In this document: in pieces, positions 1 through 12,960 of the stretch
Numbering within the stretch: the first letter of the stretch is position 1
Layout: the number at the start of each line of letters is the position of its first letter
Source: Sebastes aleutianus
Taxonomy: Eukaryota; Chordata; Actinopteri; Perciformes; Sebastidae
Assembly: GCA_916700875.1 (NCBI GenBank)
Contig: CAKAKS010000034.1
Location: 11,986,195 to 12,050,194, forward strand
Length of the DNA stretch: 64,000 bases
Direction of reading: 5' to 3'
Translations under genes and position numbers: made by a program
Notes under the pieces: generated by a model
What the model was told of the DNA's origin: nothing
Database searches by the model: none
Seen by the model: the letters and a program-made list of their open reading frames with translations, nothing else

Positions 1-1892
1 TAAGTCTGATGTGAATTAGCCCACAGCAAAACACAAACAGTGCTTTGGTATCTCATTCATGTGCAGAGACCAAAAACCTGAGGTCACCACCAAGCAAAAC
101 ATTCCCGACCTGCTCAATTTGAACCATCACTCCCAGTTATGACCTGGAGAAGAATCAAACTTGGCATGCAATTAATTTCATACGCCCCCCTCTTTCCTCC
201 CTCCCTACCTTCTGTGGCTAAGCTGAATAACCCCACTGGGAATTAGGATCTCACTCTAATCTAATGAAACACTTCACATGACGGGACACAAGGAGCTGGC
301 TCGCACGGTGATGTGAGCTAAAAGCAGGGCTTTGAAAATGTTTCTATAAATGCATCTTCTATCTGGCAGCTGTCACTGTGTGAAATTATTTTCCCAACAA
401 TAAGTTTGGCCGTAGTAAAGGATGTATACTTCAGAGTTCAGGGCACCCACTTGGCCAGAGATGGTACACTGGGTGGTATCTGTAGTACAGTCGATAAACA
501 GGCTTGGCTACTAAAGGGGACGAAAAAGGGGGATGTTTTCTTGTAGATTCTGTAAAGCTGGTGATGCACAAGAATGATGAAGGAACACTTGATGATACAC
601 TTTTAAATTTAAGCTCATAAACAGAGTAAAATAAAAGTTAATGAAATGAGACAGCATTTAAACATGATTTTACTTTCTACATACATGATGAGGCTCTGTA
701 TTGGCCAAAGCAAAACCATCACCCACCAAGTCAGAGCATCTACAAACCCCTATGCTAACTAACCACACCCTCAGGACAACAATGCCTTCAGCTAGAGTCA
801 CTCATGTGAGGAGAAACCACTGCTTTGGGTTTCAGACACATCCTGAAAAAATGACTAGTTTCAACTTAAATTATATTGATACTTTAAAGTAGAGCAGTCA
901 CACATTTTTAGCAAAGTTAAAGAGAAACATTTTAATTAATGAGACTTTAGTGAATCATTGTTCTTACCTGTTAAAGTTATTGTTCCAAGCATTTGGTAAA
1001 AGTAAAAAAAATCTCTTTAAAAAAATGACAAAAATAAAAAAAGATTTACAATTTTTAGATGATTAAAAAATATATTTGAAAAATTAGTTTTCCTTCACTT
1101 CTGTGCACACTCAGTAAAAATCTGTTTGCTTCTTGGCTCGGTCTTCACTAGTAAACTCAGTCTGAGTGCAGAGGCTGTCTCTCTCTTCCAGCGCTTCTCA
1201 GCCAGTATGAACAGCAGAGAGGGCTCCACACACATTTCAACAGACTGACACACATGTCATGCTGGGACCACCCCTGCCTCCCTCTTCCTCCCACCTCCCT
1301 CTCCTTTCTTCAGCTGTTCTGAATGAGCCCCCTCCTCCTCCTCCCCCTCCCCCTCCTCATCCGCTCCCCCTCCTCCCTCAGAGCTCACTGTCCAGCCGGG
1401 ATGACTGGAGCTCATCATGTGATTTTTCAAGGAAGCATTTGTCACCTTTCCCTTCCAGAAAACAGCAACTATTGTACATGTCCATAAAACCCCCCTCCCT
1501 TAATTCCTCATGCTGTTTCATACAGACAAACTCATACACATTGTTTCTCTGGAGGATAATGGGGGAAGGTAGGGGGGGGGGGTACAGTCTCCTACAGTCT
1601 GTGGCCTTAATACTCATGTGTCCTGAAAAGGCACTTTCTCACAAATACCAACTGAAAAACAGCTCCCTTCCCATCTTCTCTCCTTTCTACTCCCCCATTT
1701 TTCTGGAGGCAACCAGGCTCTCCCCCGTATCTCATGGCTCATGTCACTAGTCGTGGAGCAATGTTGACAGAGGCAACCCAAGGGGAATTTCAGGATTTCA
1801 CTTAGGAGTTTTGGATTTTACATTTAGAAATGGTTGATTTTGAGTTCCCAAATCCCAGTTCTTTAAAGCAAAATTGATAAAATACTAATTTA

Positions 1893-2200
1893 AGGCTGCA
1901 ACTAACGATTATTTTCTTTGCCGGATATACCTGGCGAATATTTTCTCGATTAGTTGTTTGATCTATAAAATGTCAGAAAATGGTGAAAAATGTTGATCAG
2001 TGTTTCCCAAAACCCAAGATGACGTCCTCAAATGTCTTGTTTTGTCCAAAGATATTCAGTTTAGTGCCATCGAGCAGTAAAGAAACCCAAATATATTCAC
2101 ATTAAGAAGAAAAAAAATACTCAAACCGATTAATTGATTATCCAAATAGCTGCCGATTAATGTAATAGTTGACAAACTAATCGATTAATCGCTGCAGCTC
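1893..2200 (+). mobile_element. MITE with GGCTGCAACTAACGATTA-type ends, copy 1
   Basis: The left end reads AGGCTGCAACTAACGATTAT. The right end is the complementary TAATCGATTAATCGCTGCAG with TC after it. The element has TA on both sides, fitting a TA duplication. The interior contains AAAATGTCAGAAAATGGTG and AAGATGACGTCCTCAAATG, diagnostic of a very common fish repeat also present at 54478-54805. Confidence 0.75.
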
Positions 2201-3898
2201 TATAGCAAATCTTACTTCATTGCACGGTCCCAAAACTCTTCAAACATATCCCTGTTTGAGGCAAAGTTCATACCAAAGGCCTAAACTCAAACCTAACATG
2301 AACGGGGGTGCCATCGGGTTACCGCCTGCCCCCTGTGAATGTTAATAGGCCCCTCTCAATTACGCCAATGCAGACACATTTAATTCAGCTTTTGTCTGAG
2401 GGGGGGAGGGGATGGGGGAGGCTAGCAGGAATGCAGATAAATCCTCAGGTAAATACCAGCATAATCAGATCTGTCACACTTCTGCATTGTCCCGGAGGAA
2501 TGTGTGAATTCCCTCCAGAAAGCTCCCAAATAGGTGATAACAGTGGTAATGAAGTACCGTCTGAAAGGACCCCTCACCCAAAGAGTGTATGCTTTTAAAT
2601 GTGGGCACCGTAATCAGAATACAGTATATACTATATGCAATAATCAAGCAAAGTGTCAGCTCCAGGTGCTAGATTAGTGACGTGTCCACAGTGTCTTTGC
2701 ATGCAAAAGGAAAACCATCAGTACAATATGTTTTTTGTGTTTTTCTTACTTCTTAAAACTGGACATTTTCTCCATTTCTTAAGTGCAAACGGACGGCAAC
2801 TTCAAATCAAATTAGGTCAAAACAAGACAACCAAGGAAAGCTCTGGGACAAAATGTAGGCGAAACAAATCATCTTGTTTTCTCTTTATCAGGCACCACTT
2901 CCTGTGAGTTTCTTCAGGTCCATTGAATTGAGAGAGCCGTGAATACCGAGATCAATGCCCATGAATGGAAGGTTTCATGGTTTTTTATCAGAGCTGGCAG
3001 GAGTGAGAAAAGAGGAGTTGAGGGGGGTAAGGACAGAAAACAGCCACAGATCTAATGAGATATAATATTTTCAGGAGAAAGTTCTTCTTAACATTACGGA
3101 TAAACACAAACTAGGCTTTGTATGGCGTCACTTCTGCTCTTTTCTCTAGTCTTAGTAACTTAGGTACACATTTTAAGTATATTATTTAATTCCACATTAA
3201 TAGCAGCAAGTTAGGAGTGAAATACTGTCGGCATTTCATTTGATCACAGTCATTTACTAAGACTTTCATTCTGACACACCAGTGAGGCGTTCTGTTATTG
3301 CAGTGACTCATCTGGTGGGCATTGCACTCTCTGTACTATATAATGATCACTATGATAGTACTGTATTATTATGCTGAGTGGACAGTGAGTCAGACCGATG
3401 GGAATTTAGAGTTTGATGAGAGTACCTCTGTTGGGTCGGCCCACATCTTCCTTTCCCCTCCCAACTTCCTTCATATGACTCACTCACATCAGTCACATTC
3501 CTGGACTTCCATACATACTGAATGTTTTGAATTTAGGCACAGCTTCGGGCTACTCTGAGCTCTATGGGAAATACTGTCACAAAGAATCCATATGGTTCAT
3601 CCTGGAGTTACAGGACAAGGCTGGCATTTAAAACAAAATCTTTATTATCAACAAATCATACGAGAATAATAACCAGCTCTGACTTTAATCCTGCTAACAA
3701 ATGTGTTGCCTTGGCCGGATTTTCACAGAGGACTAAATATAAACCACTAATGTAGTTTTCTACGTTCACATGAATGTTTTTTTCTTCTCAGTCATCCTTT
3801 TTTGGTCACATCTGATTAAGCACTTGAACCCTACAGACCTACTGCAGCCTGGTCATTAGAAACTAATCTGAAACAGAACTTTATTTTAAATTCAATTA

Positions 3899-4115
3899 GG
3901 GCTCCGACTAATGCATATTTTCATGAAATGCCCATCACAAGTTCCCAGAGCCTATTGTGACATTTTAAAATGTTTTGTTTTGTCTGATCAACAGTCCAAA
4001 TGTCATACATATTCAATTTACTATCATAAGAGACAAGAAAATGATAAAATATTCACATTTGAGAAGCTGGAACCTCTGAATTTTAGCTTTGAGAAATCAC
4101 TTAAACAATTAGTTC
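3899..4115 (+). mobile_element. MITE of the same family, partial copy 3
   Basis: It starts GGGCTCCGACTAATGCATAT after a TA and keeps ACATTTTAAAATGTTTTG, GTTTTGTCTGATCAACAGTC and TATTCACATTTGAGAAGCTG of the family. The right end is lost or very decayed. Confidence 0.55.
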
Positions 4116-7100
4116 AACACGTTCTCATCCCAACTCGTCACATATTGACGCTTTGTCAGACCGCTTGGCGTCACTTTTCAGTCGCAGTAAACACATAACA
4201 CACGCTTAATGTTGTGAATTCAACAAAAACAACAATTGCTTAGGTTTAGGCAACAAAACAACATGGTTCTTTCGGGGAAACGAGGAGAGGGAAACACCAA
4301 ATTAAAACAGGCCTAAACGGAAAGCTCCCTACACTCAATATATCTTGAAAAGACTAAAACTAAAACACTGCTGCCGAGCAGCTGACTAGAACATAAATGA
4401 AACAAAAGAACCAGCGAAGGCAGGCCACACAGACCTAACCATATCTAAGAGACTCCAGCTCTGAGAAGAAGCTAAATGGTGAGCGAATCCCACAGATAGG
4501 TTCACGTGGTACTTCTGCAGATTCACACACCCCTATACAGATAGAGCAAAAACAAGACAGCGCTCTCACTACCTCTGACAAAGAGACAATGAGTCAGCAC
4601 CTGAGCCCTGAAACCAGGGGTAGATATAGGCTTCAACCACCTGATCCTCATCAGGGACAATTAGGCTCCACATCTGCCTCTCCTCAGAGATAATCACCCA
4701 ACCAGCCTGCTGAGTGGCAAGTGACCATCACAGGTTGGGCTTAAAATTACTAAGTTTTACAGTGAAAATGTGACTTGATGTGAACACAGGACACAAACAC
4801 ACAGCGGATTGTAACGTGAAATTTAAACTTAACGCACGGGACACTAACAGCGGTCTCCTGGATGAAAGCCCTGTGTTTGTTGGACCCTCCCACCTGCCCG
4901 ATGTGTCTCTTTCGCTCTTTAAACTAAGTCACCCCAGCTGTGGATGGGTTTACATTGAAATGGAAAACCATTTTAAACTCTGACTTCCGTGACAAAGCGG
5001 CGGTATTTGACGCCCTGGGAATGAAAACGAGCTGATTTAGCGATTATCAAATTTGTTGTAGAGTAATTGCATTCGCTCTAAGTTCGAGTGGAGATCCCAG
5101 AGTTTCCAAAGATCCCAATATTGTCAGGCTGAACTTTGGAGAAATGTGTATAAAATTATGCACAAGACATAGGGGATATGTACATTTGATGAAATGGTGC
5201 AGCCATATAAATATGATGGCTTTGGTTTGAAAATTTCACTCAGTATAAACATTATATAACTCCAATTAAGAGCTGAAACCAGCTGATACAGAAGTTGCAT
5301 ATAATACTGTCAGACAGAGTGGAAACTTAAAGTTACTTAATTGGAAATAAAAGGGGAAGACAGTATATTGACGGGTCACTTTAAATTGTTTCCTTTCATT
5401 AGATAAATGCTAATGTAATTCAAATAGGTTTCTATCACAGCACTAAATGAAAATGGGAGTGTATTTGGTATTGAAACCTCAGTTGAGTCAGGATAACACA
5501 GAGCCAAGTCTGGGGGGAGGGGGGGGTGGCGCCCCACATATCTCGCTAAATCAGAAAACGTGCCTCAGTTCAGGAATGTTTGAGGAGGGGTCTTCAATGG
5601 ACGAGCGGGTGGGGGGTTGGGGTGCTGGGCGGAGGGGCTTTTTGTTGCCTGTAAAGAAGTGAATGACATCATCGGACAGCACAGACGAAAAACGCCTCCT
5701 ACTCTTCCAAGAACTGGATAGGATGATGTTGAAATAATTGGAGGAAAGGGAAACGAGGGCTGTGAGTGTGTGAAACTGCCCGAGATCAGAGAGATTTTTC
5801 ACTCAATACCTTCCCTTTCTTCTCCATTTTTAAATTCTGTTTCGCTCCTTTCACACCCTCGGTTTTATCTCCCGAATCCACACTCCAGTCCTCTTTAATC
5901 CCTCTCCTTCGCCACCACTTTCCCCTCTGTCTCTTCTATCCCCTTGAGCCCACATCCCACCCCTCCTCCTGGTTTGCGTGTGGGCCGGAGGGATGGATAA
6001 GAATGTCGGACAGGAAACGCAGTCATTTCTTGACATCACGGTTTCCTCTTCCTTTTTCCCGTTTCCTCGAATTACACTGCATTCTGTACTTCACAGTCTG
6101 TCCAACAACCCCTTCCGCCTCTTCTTGCTGACATTATGTCTGCACATAACGTGATGTAGCGTGATGAGATGAACACTGTAGATGTGACGTCTCAAGTTTG
6201 AGTATTTCGTGAACATCCTTTGTTTAGTTTTGCTGTAAAACAATGAAGGATCATGTTTACAGCTTTCAGCATTGAGAGAGAAGGTGTTGGTTCCAAAAAA
6301 TCAATCTTATCTTGCACGCAACTGGAAACAATTAAATTTGAGATCAAGTATGTGTGCTTCTGTTACTGTTGGTCTTCCTAGCTGTCCAGTTCAAGTCCTA
6401 CGACAAAAATGTTAAATTTGGGTGAAGTCTTTCTTCCAGAGGGGCATGTTTAGCCAGTTTTACCATTTGTTAAACTTGCATTCCTGACATATCTGGACCA
6501 GCAATTTGTCATTCCAGTTGTTGTTGTTATGCATCATCTTGTCTTCCAGTACAGACTGAAACGTGAAAATGAATGTAGATCTAAAGAGGCCCCTTCCGGA
6601 GCTTTAAAAGGCCTTGGAAATGGTCCACATTTACAAACGAGTGCAACACTAAAGAGATGAATGAAAAGGACTTGTCAGCTTGCCGGTTCGACGAGATCCA
6701 CAGAAATGCGCGTTTCAAATGATTGTGTGTATTCAAAGGTAGTCTAGATGAAAGCTTTGTGTCAACTAGTAGAAACAGGCTGGAAAAAAAACTAATTTGT
6801 TGTTGCTCAACCCAAAAAGCGGCTCATCTTGTCTCTGAGCCAAAAAAGAGGTTCCCACTCCCTCCCCAGATGTATTTCATGAAAACAATTGCTCTTATCC
6901 TTCATGCTCTTCCTGGCTGCATATCCATCCTCCTTACCCCATGCATGAATCTGCTTAACATTAAGATCTGGCAGAGATCCATTAATGTGTGCTTCATCTA
7001 CACACAAAAATGGTTCATCTTAACAGGTCATTTAATCTCAACTGTGAGTGCTTAAATCTAATTTCTCTTGTTACGGTCAATCGAGTGAGTAATTCCACTG

Positions 7101-7844
7101 GTTTCCACAACAATCTTACTTGTTTTGAGTCTTTTGTAGAAACAAATGTGGGTAACTTAAGGCAGGGCGGAACAAGTATCGAGTATCCAGCACCGAGAAG
7201 ATTACACTTAATTCTTGCATCGGAGACAAGTGAAAGAAACCTCACCTCACTGACACATTCTTGGCACGTATTTAAAGAAGACTGTATCATTAGTTGCAAG
7301 GTAAAACGGACTTATTATAGCATATGGATACTTGCTGCATTGTAACAGGGGCCATAACGCTATTAAAGACGGAGGAGGAGGAGGGGTCAGTCGCATTCCT
7401 GGTCCATTCTCTCAATCCTCCATGTGCCTGGGGGAGGTTAGGGGTTGAGGAGGTAGATTAGGTTCCCTGATGCCGAGAAAGATGAGAGAGGAGAGCCTGC
7501 GGAGACGAGAGGGTCCTGGGGGGTCTGAGAGCCCTGGTGGGAGTCTACCATGAGTTTGACCTTATTACTGTAATTTTAGGCCCTCTGTACCTGGGACACT
7601 ACTTTTGAGTTTAGTTTAGTTAAATGATTTGGTTGTGACAGGGCTGCACTCCCTACAAAATATATTAGCATGATGATGTTAGCGTTTAGCTCAAAGCACT
7701 GCTGTGCCCAACTATAGCCTCACAGAGGCTTGTCTTGTTACACCAGAACCAGGCAGTACAATCATTATTGGTGATATGGCTCTGATAAACAATAATATAT
7801 TATTACACTGTTGAAGGTTTAATAAATATAGCTTCAACGATTAG

Positions 7845-8475
7845 CTTTTAGGCTTGCCGTGATAGTCAGTGTTACACTGTGTTCAGGCATACGCCGATTT
7901 CATTACTTGCCCACCAGCCTCACCGTTGTTTTGCTTTTTTTTATAGAAATAAAATCCATTTTGTTCATTTTCGGTATCAGCGCTGTGTTATCGTGTAGTC
8001 GGGCGACGGACGCTTCAAACTGAAAGTGAAAATGTCTGCTCCATACAGAGTCTCACAGCACAGAGTAGCAGGAGTCAGATTACACACAAACGGGACGAGA
8101 AAGAATTGATAAACAAGAAAATGGCGAAGGACTTGGTGTCAAAGTGAAAAGCAAAAGTGCCTATTTGGCCATATTTTGGATTTAAACCCAATGCTCCAAT
8201 GCTCCAATGTTAATGAGGCATTCGCTGTGCGGAGGACAGAGCGTTCACAGCTGGTGGGCGCGGTGCAGCGGCGTCGGGTGGAAACCTGCGGCCCCGCAGC
8301 GAAAGCTCGACCTGAGAGACCAGACACACAGCCATCCAACGTTAAAGATCAAAGTAAGCGCTCTACAGATATTCAGCGTCATCTTTCTTGTAAAAATATT
8401 TGTATATGTCATTGGTAACACCGGTGTTCTCACAAGTGTGTTAACCAGTGGGAAAATGTCCTCATCGTGACATCC
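7845..8475 (+). mobile_element. hAT-type relic with a BED-finger remnant
   Basis: At 8121 an ATG opens MAKDLVSK, then a TGA stop, then KAKVPIWPYFGFKPNA in the same frame. Vertebrate and fish ZBED/hAT proteins start their BED zinc finger with a similar (K)(S)xxWxYFGF sequence. After it comes NVNEAF, like the VxxAICxxC continuation, but the frame breaks. Flanking AT-rich DNA with TGATAGTCAGTGTTACACTG at the left and CATCGTGACATCCCTATC at the right fits a decayed element. The borders are approximate. Confidence 0.45.
8121..8193 (+). pseudogene. BED zinc-finger start of a hAT transposase (dead)
   Basis: The codons give MAKDLVSK, stop, KAKVPIWPYFGFKPNA. WPYFGF corresponds to the first conserved aromatic block of the BED finger. 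The expected Cys pair is lost in the frameshifted DNA that follows. One stop codon and frame loss make it non-functional. Confidence 0.45.
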
Positions 8476-9746
8476 CTATCAGCTATAGAGCAAAACACAA
8501 GGGAATTAATGGTAAAATCATGACAAACGTTTATGCCGTCTGAGGTCGAGGGGAGTTGGATGTTTGGTATGTGTGTCAAGGCTAAGTGAGCCTGCTGGAG
8601 ATAAGATTTTTCATTAGCTTGCCATCAGCTGATCTGCTTATTGCTGATGTTGTAGTCTGTTGAACTTACTCAAGCTTCATTTGAATAGCTAAAACATTGT
8701 TGAGGTTGCTTCTGTAACCAGAAACACTTGAGAGCTGTCCATTGTATTTGACCAGGAGGGAAAAAAGGCTTTCTGTCTGATCAGTTTAGAGGCTGAGACA
8801 GCAATTGACAAATGACAGCTTTCTAATAGATACTCTCTTGCCCTGAAGTGTATCCTTCATGCTCCCTCTTCATAACAAATGACTGAATAAAACATGGTGC
8901 ACTGATGAACGTAATTGAACTACTGACTGGACAATGATGGATCTTAAGGGACTGAGGGCCTTTTAAGCACTCCAATCTAAAACTCTGCCTCCCTAACACT
9001 TTCCTCTGGGATCACCTCCCTTCTCTGAGGGGGAGAGATCCCTCTGACGTCTTGCACTAAGTTGATGGATCAGCATCTGCGCAAATACAGTATAAACCAA
9101 GGACAAAAGAATTCCTCCCAGTAGTGTGAGTACAGTAGAAAAAGACGCACACGAACATCTTAATAGGAAAGCTGTAATGAGTTTTGTCAGCTGGAATGTA
9201 AAAGGAATATGGGCAAACATCCAAGAGGAACAATCCGGCGGCTGGATTGTGTTATGATGACTGTACAGCCTTATTGGCAGAGATCAGACAGAGCTTAAGT
9301 GAAGGGTGAGGTTCCTTCCACAGGCATGATGAACGTTTTGGCAACACGACTATGTATGTCCCACGAGCCGAGCCTGAGTAAGTCCATCCTGGCCACACAC
9401 ACATGAATCCACACACACACCTCCAGTACGCACGCACAGGCTGCAATACGTACGCCTCGTAAAAGTTAACACCTGTAACCATGAAAGAAATAAAACTGTA
9501 GTGGAAACAGAGACTCTAGTGGATCATTTCTGACAATTCTTGACACATCTGGTATCTGTCTGACTTTTTGACACACTTGGACTGCTGCAGTATGTTGGGT
9601 TGCAACTACTACATGCTTTCGCTATTGATTAATACCACGTTCCCAGGAAGAGTGCCAGGCTTTGAAGCCAATTCGATATAGTGGCAAAACCATGGAATTA
9701 CAACTTCCGTGTCCATCACCTGATGCAAATTTCATACGAATGAATC

Positions 9747-10430
9747 CTAGACTGTATATAAGAAGTGGACATAGTCAACGTGACGTCACCCATTGGTTTT
9801 TGGACTGCCGTTTTGAAGCCTCGAGCTCTGCATTTTGGCCGTCGCCATCTTCTTTTTTTGCAACCAAAAGTGACATTAGAGGGTGGAGCGAAGTACAACC
9901 GAATAATGAATAAGCCATTTTTAGGCAATCAAAATGCTACAATTAACTTTCATGAACAGAAAACACATTGTGAAAGGGTTGTAAGTTGTAAGATGAAAAG
10001 ACGGACAACTCCCAGACTGGACAACGCCGTGGTAGCGACCTGTCAATCACAAGGTAGCCACGCCCTAAATCATCCCCTGTTTATGGTCTATTTTACTCTA
10101 AATGGGACCATAATTGACTAAATGAACATCATGCTGTATTGAAGAAGACTTGAAACTAGCGATTGAGACCATAAACTCATGTTTACAATGTTTACTGAGG
10201 TAATAAATCAAGAGAGAAGTAAGGTCATTCTCATAGACTTCTATACAATCAGACTTCTTTTTGCAACCAGAGGAGTCGCCCCCTGGTGGCTATTAGAAAG
10301 AATGCAAGTTTAAGGCACTTCTGCATTGGTTTCACTTTCCAGACCCGGAGGTAGCCCACTGGAATAAACGGGGCCCCGCCTTCAACGCTGTATCCAGTCC
10401 TCTTTAAACATCCATGGTCTCTACTGAATA
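9747..10430 (+). repeat. Dispersed fish repeat (AGACTGTATATAAGAAGTGG family), copy 1
   Basis: It starts CTAGACTGTATATAAGAAGT, with GTGACGTCACCCATTGG and GCATTTTGGCCGTCGCCATC. It runs through AACATCATGCTGTATTGAAG and TCTATACAATCAGACTTC to CGCCCCCTGGTGGC and ACCCGGAGGTAGCCCA. A second, truncated copy in the opposite direction lies at 20309-20636. The order of these blocks is familiar from many fish genomes. I do not know the class. Confidence 0.75.
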
Positions 10431-10432
10431 CA

Positions 10433-10655
10433 TTTATTGTTTAGTCTATAAAATGTTAAAAACTGTCCATCACACGTTCCCATAACTTAAGGTGCCTTCC
10501 GGTGGCTCAGTTTTTTTAAACAGCTGAAAAACCTAAAGGGATTCGGTTTCTAATAATATGACAAATATAGCAAAACTCACACCGGAGCATTTTATTTGAT
10601 AACTAAATTAAAGCATTTATTTTCTGTCAATCAACTGTTTGATTATTCGTTCAAG
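10433..10655 (+). mobile_element. MITE of the same family, decayed copy 4
   Basis: TTGTTTAGTCTATAAAATGT, a CATCACACGTTCCCATAAC segment and a TCAATCAACTGTTTGATTAT end resemble the family interior and right end. Both tips are unclear. Confidence 0.4.
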
Positions 10656-11981
10656 CACAAGTACAATGAGTGACAGATGTTCTCTGTTCTTCTTTTGGAC
10701 CGACAACTTCCAGTTTGTGACACACACTCGTACGCAAACTTAAATGAATGAATTCAATGAACTGGTTTAATGTGGTGAACCGCACCCATCTGTTTCCCTT
10801 GAGTATAGGATGAAACAAACAAACAGACTTGCAGGATTTGATGTCCAACGTTCCTACAAAATAAACGCAAACTGCAGTGAACACACGAACACAGTCAGCA
10901 CTCTCTCTCCCTCTCCAGCCTTCCAGAAAACTTCATCTGTCCTCTCTTAGAGCCTGTGAGCCATCTGGGAGGGACCCTCAAGGCTCCGGCCAGTGAATTA
11001 CATCAGCTATGATGTCAGTCTTGAACCTCATGCGCCCACACCCCTGAAACTAGCAACTCAAACACACATGTAGCTCATCTACATGGACGTAACACAGCAC
11101 ACAACAAATCTCCCTGTTCCTAATGAGATTAACATGTTAAAAGATCAACATGGTTTCCTTTAACAACACATGATTTACTGCTGTAGACAGAATATGTAGA
11201 TGCATCATTCATGGATGCATCATTCTTTCTTCCCTCTAGCAAAGAAACATTTCCACTCAAAACTTCCATGTAATATTTATGCAGTTCCTTTCTGTGTAAT
11301 ACCTCAGCTCAACTCTCCTGCCTGGACTTTCTCAGCCCATCTGGCACCCAAAGAAGGTCAAAACAGACTTTGATTATGATTTTCAAACATCATCTGAGCA
11401 TATTTGTTAACCATTTTTATGCAAAACTGAGGGCCAGCAGATTCACTGTTTGTATTCACAACGGGGTCGACTACTGACGGACGTACTGGAAATCGTAACT
11501 CCACACCATCCTCACACTTTTGATACCATTTTAAACAAATACTTTCGCTAATTTAATTAAACACTCCATGACAGATGATAGAGTAAAATATTTTTGCTGC
11601 AACGTATATACCTACTCTTCACTTTTCACACAGTCACACTGTCAAACTAGACTCAGACTAATTGACTTTCTTTCTAAAAAAATGCCCATAAAAGTCTGCA
11701 GCGGAGTCCAATATTATGACTTTTTCCAGTACCTTTAAATTCCTGTCTACAATTCAGATATCAAAAATAAGCACAAAACCAACAGGTATTGCTTTTTTTA
11801 AGAAATTGGGTTAGGTGTTGTCTCAAGTTGCTACTTTAAGCAAGACTGTCAGTTGTCATGTTATCCAGGTTGGTGTGTTGATGTGTTCGGGGTGTGGCGT
11901 TTCACCATCGGGCTGGTACTCAAACTGTAAACACTCTGATAGAGAGAGATTACGGTTGTGTGTTTGTGTATGCCTGTGCTT

Positions 11982-11985
<4 letters not shown>

Positions 11986-12013
<28 letters not shown>
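11986..12013. repeat. (TG)n microsatellite
   Basis: About fourteen TG units inside a longer TGTG/TGCC-rich tract in akap12 intron 2. Confidence 0.95.
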
Positions 12014-12018
<5 letters not shown>

Positions 12019-12439
12019 CATGCGTCAGCCTTTTGATCTGTAGCCTGTCTTTTGTTGTTTTTCGTTGTTATCAGAGAGATTCCTCTTCTCTTCCTCTCTC
12101 CCACCATGCATTGCTGTCTTTATCAGGTTGCACAAGAGGTAGAGAAGTGCACCCCTCCATACCATCCACTCCCCTATCTTCTCTCTTTTCACCCATTGTT
12201 TATCTCCCTTCCTTTGACTCCCCTGCTCTCCTTTAATCTGTAGCCTTGAAATTCGTTCACAGCTTCAGCTGTTTGTCTCCGGTTTTTAGTCCTGCTAGTG
12301 AGAGCGCCAGGGCTTATGAGGGCAATATCAGTCAGCTCGCAGTTTAATTGGGAAGAGCAGGATAGAGCCCTGAGTCTGTGTGTGATGTGTAATACCCAAA
12401 TGGATCTTAGCAAATCCAGCTTCAGCTCTGATCACACAG

Positions 12440-12520
12440 TGTGGCATTAGGGGTGTAAGAAAATATTGATACACTTGAGTATCGCGATATCGCGATATTG
12501 TTATCAAGGTATTTTGTCAA
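12440..12520. repeat. Fragment of a TAGGGGTGTAA / atatcg-type repeat
   Basis: TTAGGGGTGTAAGAAAATAT and GAGTATCGCGATATCGCGAT are parts of a common fish repeat. Relatives lie at 18360-18494 and 61216-61355. It is nested with the transposase fragment and half MITE to its right. Confidence 0.5.
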
Positions 12521-12532
12521 TTTTAATCTAAT

Positions 12533-12598
12533 GTTCGCTCGCGGTAGCCAATGGTCGCTCGCGGTAGCTGCTGGTCGCTCGCGGTCACTCGCAGTCGC
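12533..12598. repeat. 20-bp tandem repeat, about three copies
   Basis: The units GTTCGCTCGCGGTAGCCAAT, GGTCGCTCGCGGTAGCTGCT and GGTCGCTCGCGGTCACTCGC follow each other. They are CpG-rich compared with their surroundings. Confidence 0.8.
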
Positions 12599-12613
12599 TA
12601 GTGCTCCCGCTGA

Positions 12614-12793
12614 CACTCTCCTTGCCACAGTATTAGTACCAAGTTGTAAATCGGCGATACTTTTTTGGTCCTTGAATAGCATTTCAGCCACCACAGTCAT
12701 CGCCTCTTTTACAATGCCGCCATCGGTGAAGAATTTTTTGTGCTCCATTAGGATGTGCGCCACTTTAAATGAAGCCTCTGTTGCTGCGTTTTT
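12614..12793 (-). pseudogene. hAT-like transposase fragment
   Basis: On the minus strand a 60-residue stretch without stop reads NAATEASFKVAHILMEHKKF, FTDGGIVKEAMTVVAEMLFK, then DQKSIADLQLGTNTVARRV. It resembles the region of hAT-derived proteins such as GTF2IRD2- and ZBED5-like families with an ASFxVAxxIAxxxKPFxxGExVK...LSxNTVxRRV pattern. The frame continues into unrelated repeat DNA on both sides, so only this core is transposase-like. The assignment is by eye. Confidence 0.5.
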
Positions 12794-12796
12794 CTG

Positions 12797-12960
12797 CCGT
12801 CCCCGTCCACAGCAGTACATTGCTTTGCTTCTGTGTTGGTATTCCAGTCTGTTTCGTGATGCTGGGGGCGTGCCGACCGTCATTTACTGTAGGTAATACA
12901 CTGACTATGGATAAGTACCTCATACATCCCTACTTCAAAACACACAAACTATCCCTTTAA
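12797..12960. mobile_element. Half copy of the palindromic MITE
   Basis: It matches the right half of the element at 59275-59798, from CGTCCACAGCAGTACATTGC to ACACTGACTATGGATAAGTA and the end CTATCCCTTTAA. The left half is missing and is replaced by a transposase-like fragment. Confidence 0.75.

Noticed and set aside
1259..1750. 163-codon plus-strand frame with a proline run
   Set aside because: The run comes from a CCT/CCC low-complexity tract, the rest is random-like, and it lies antisense within akap12 intron 2. No splice or family evidence.
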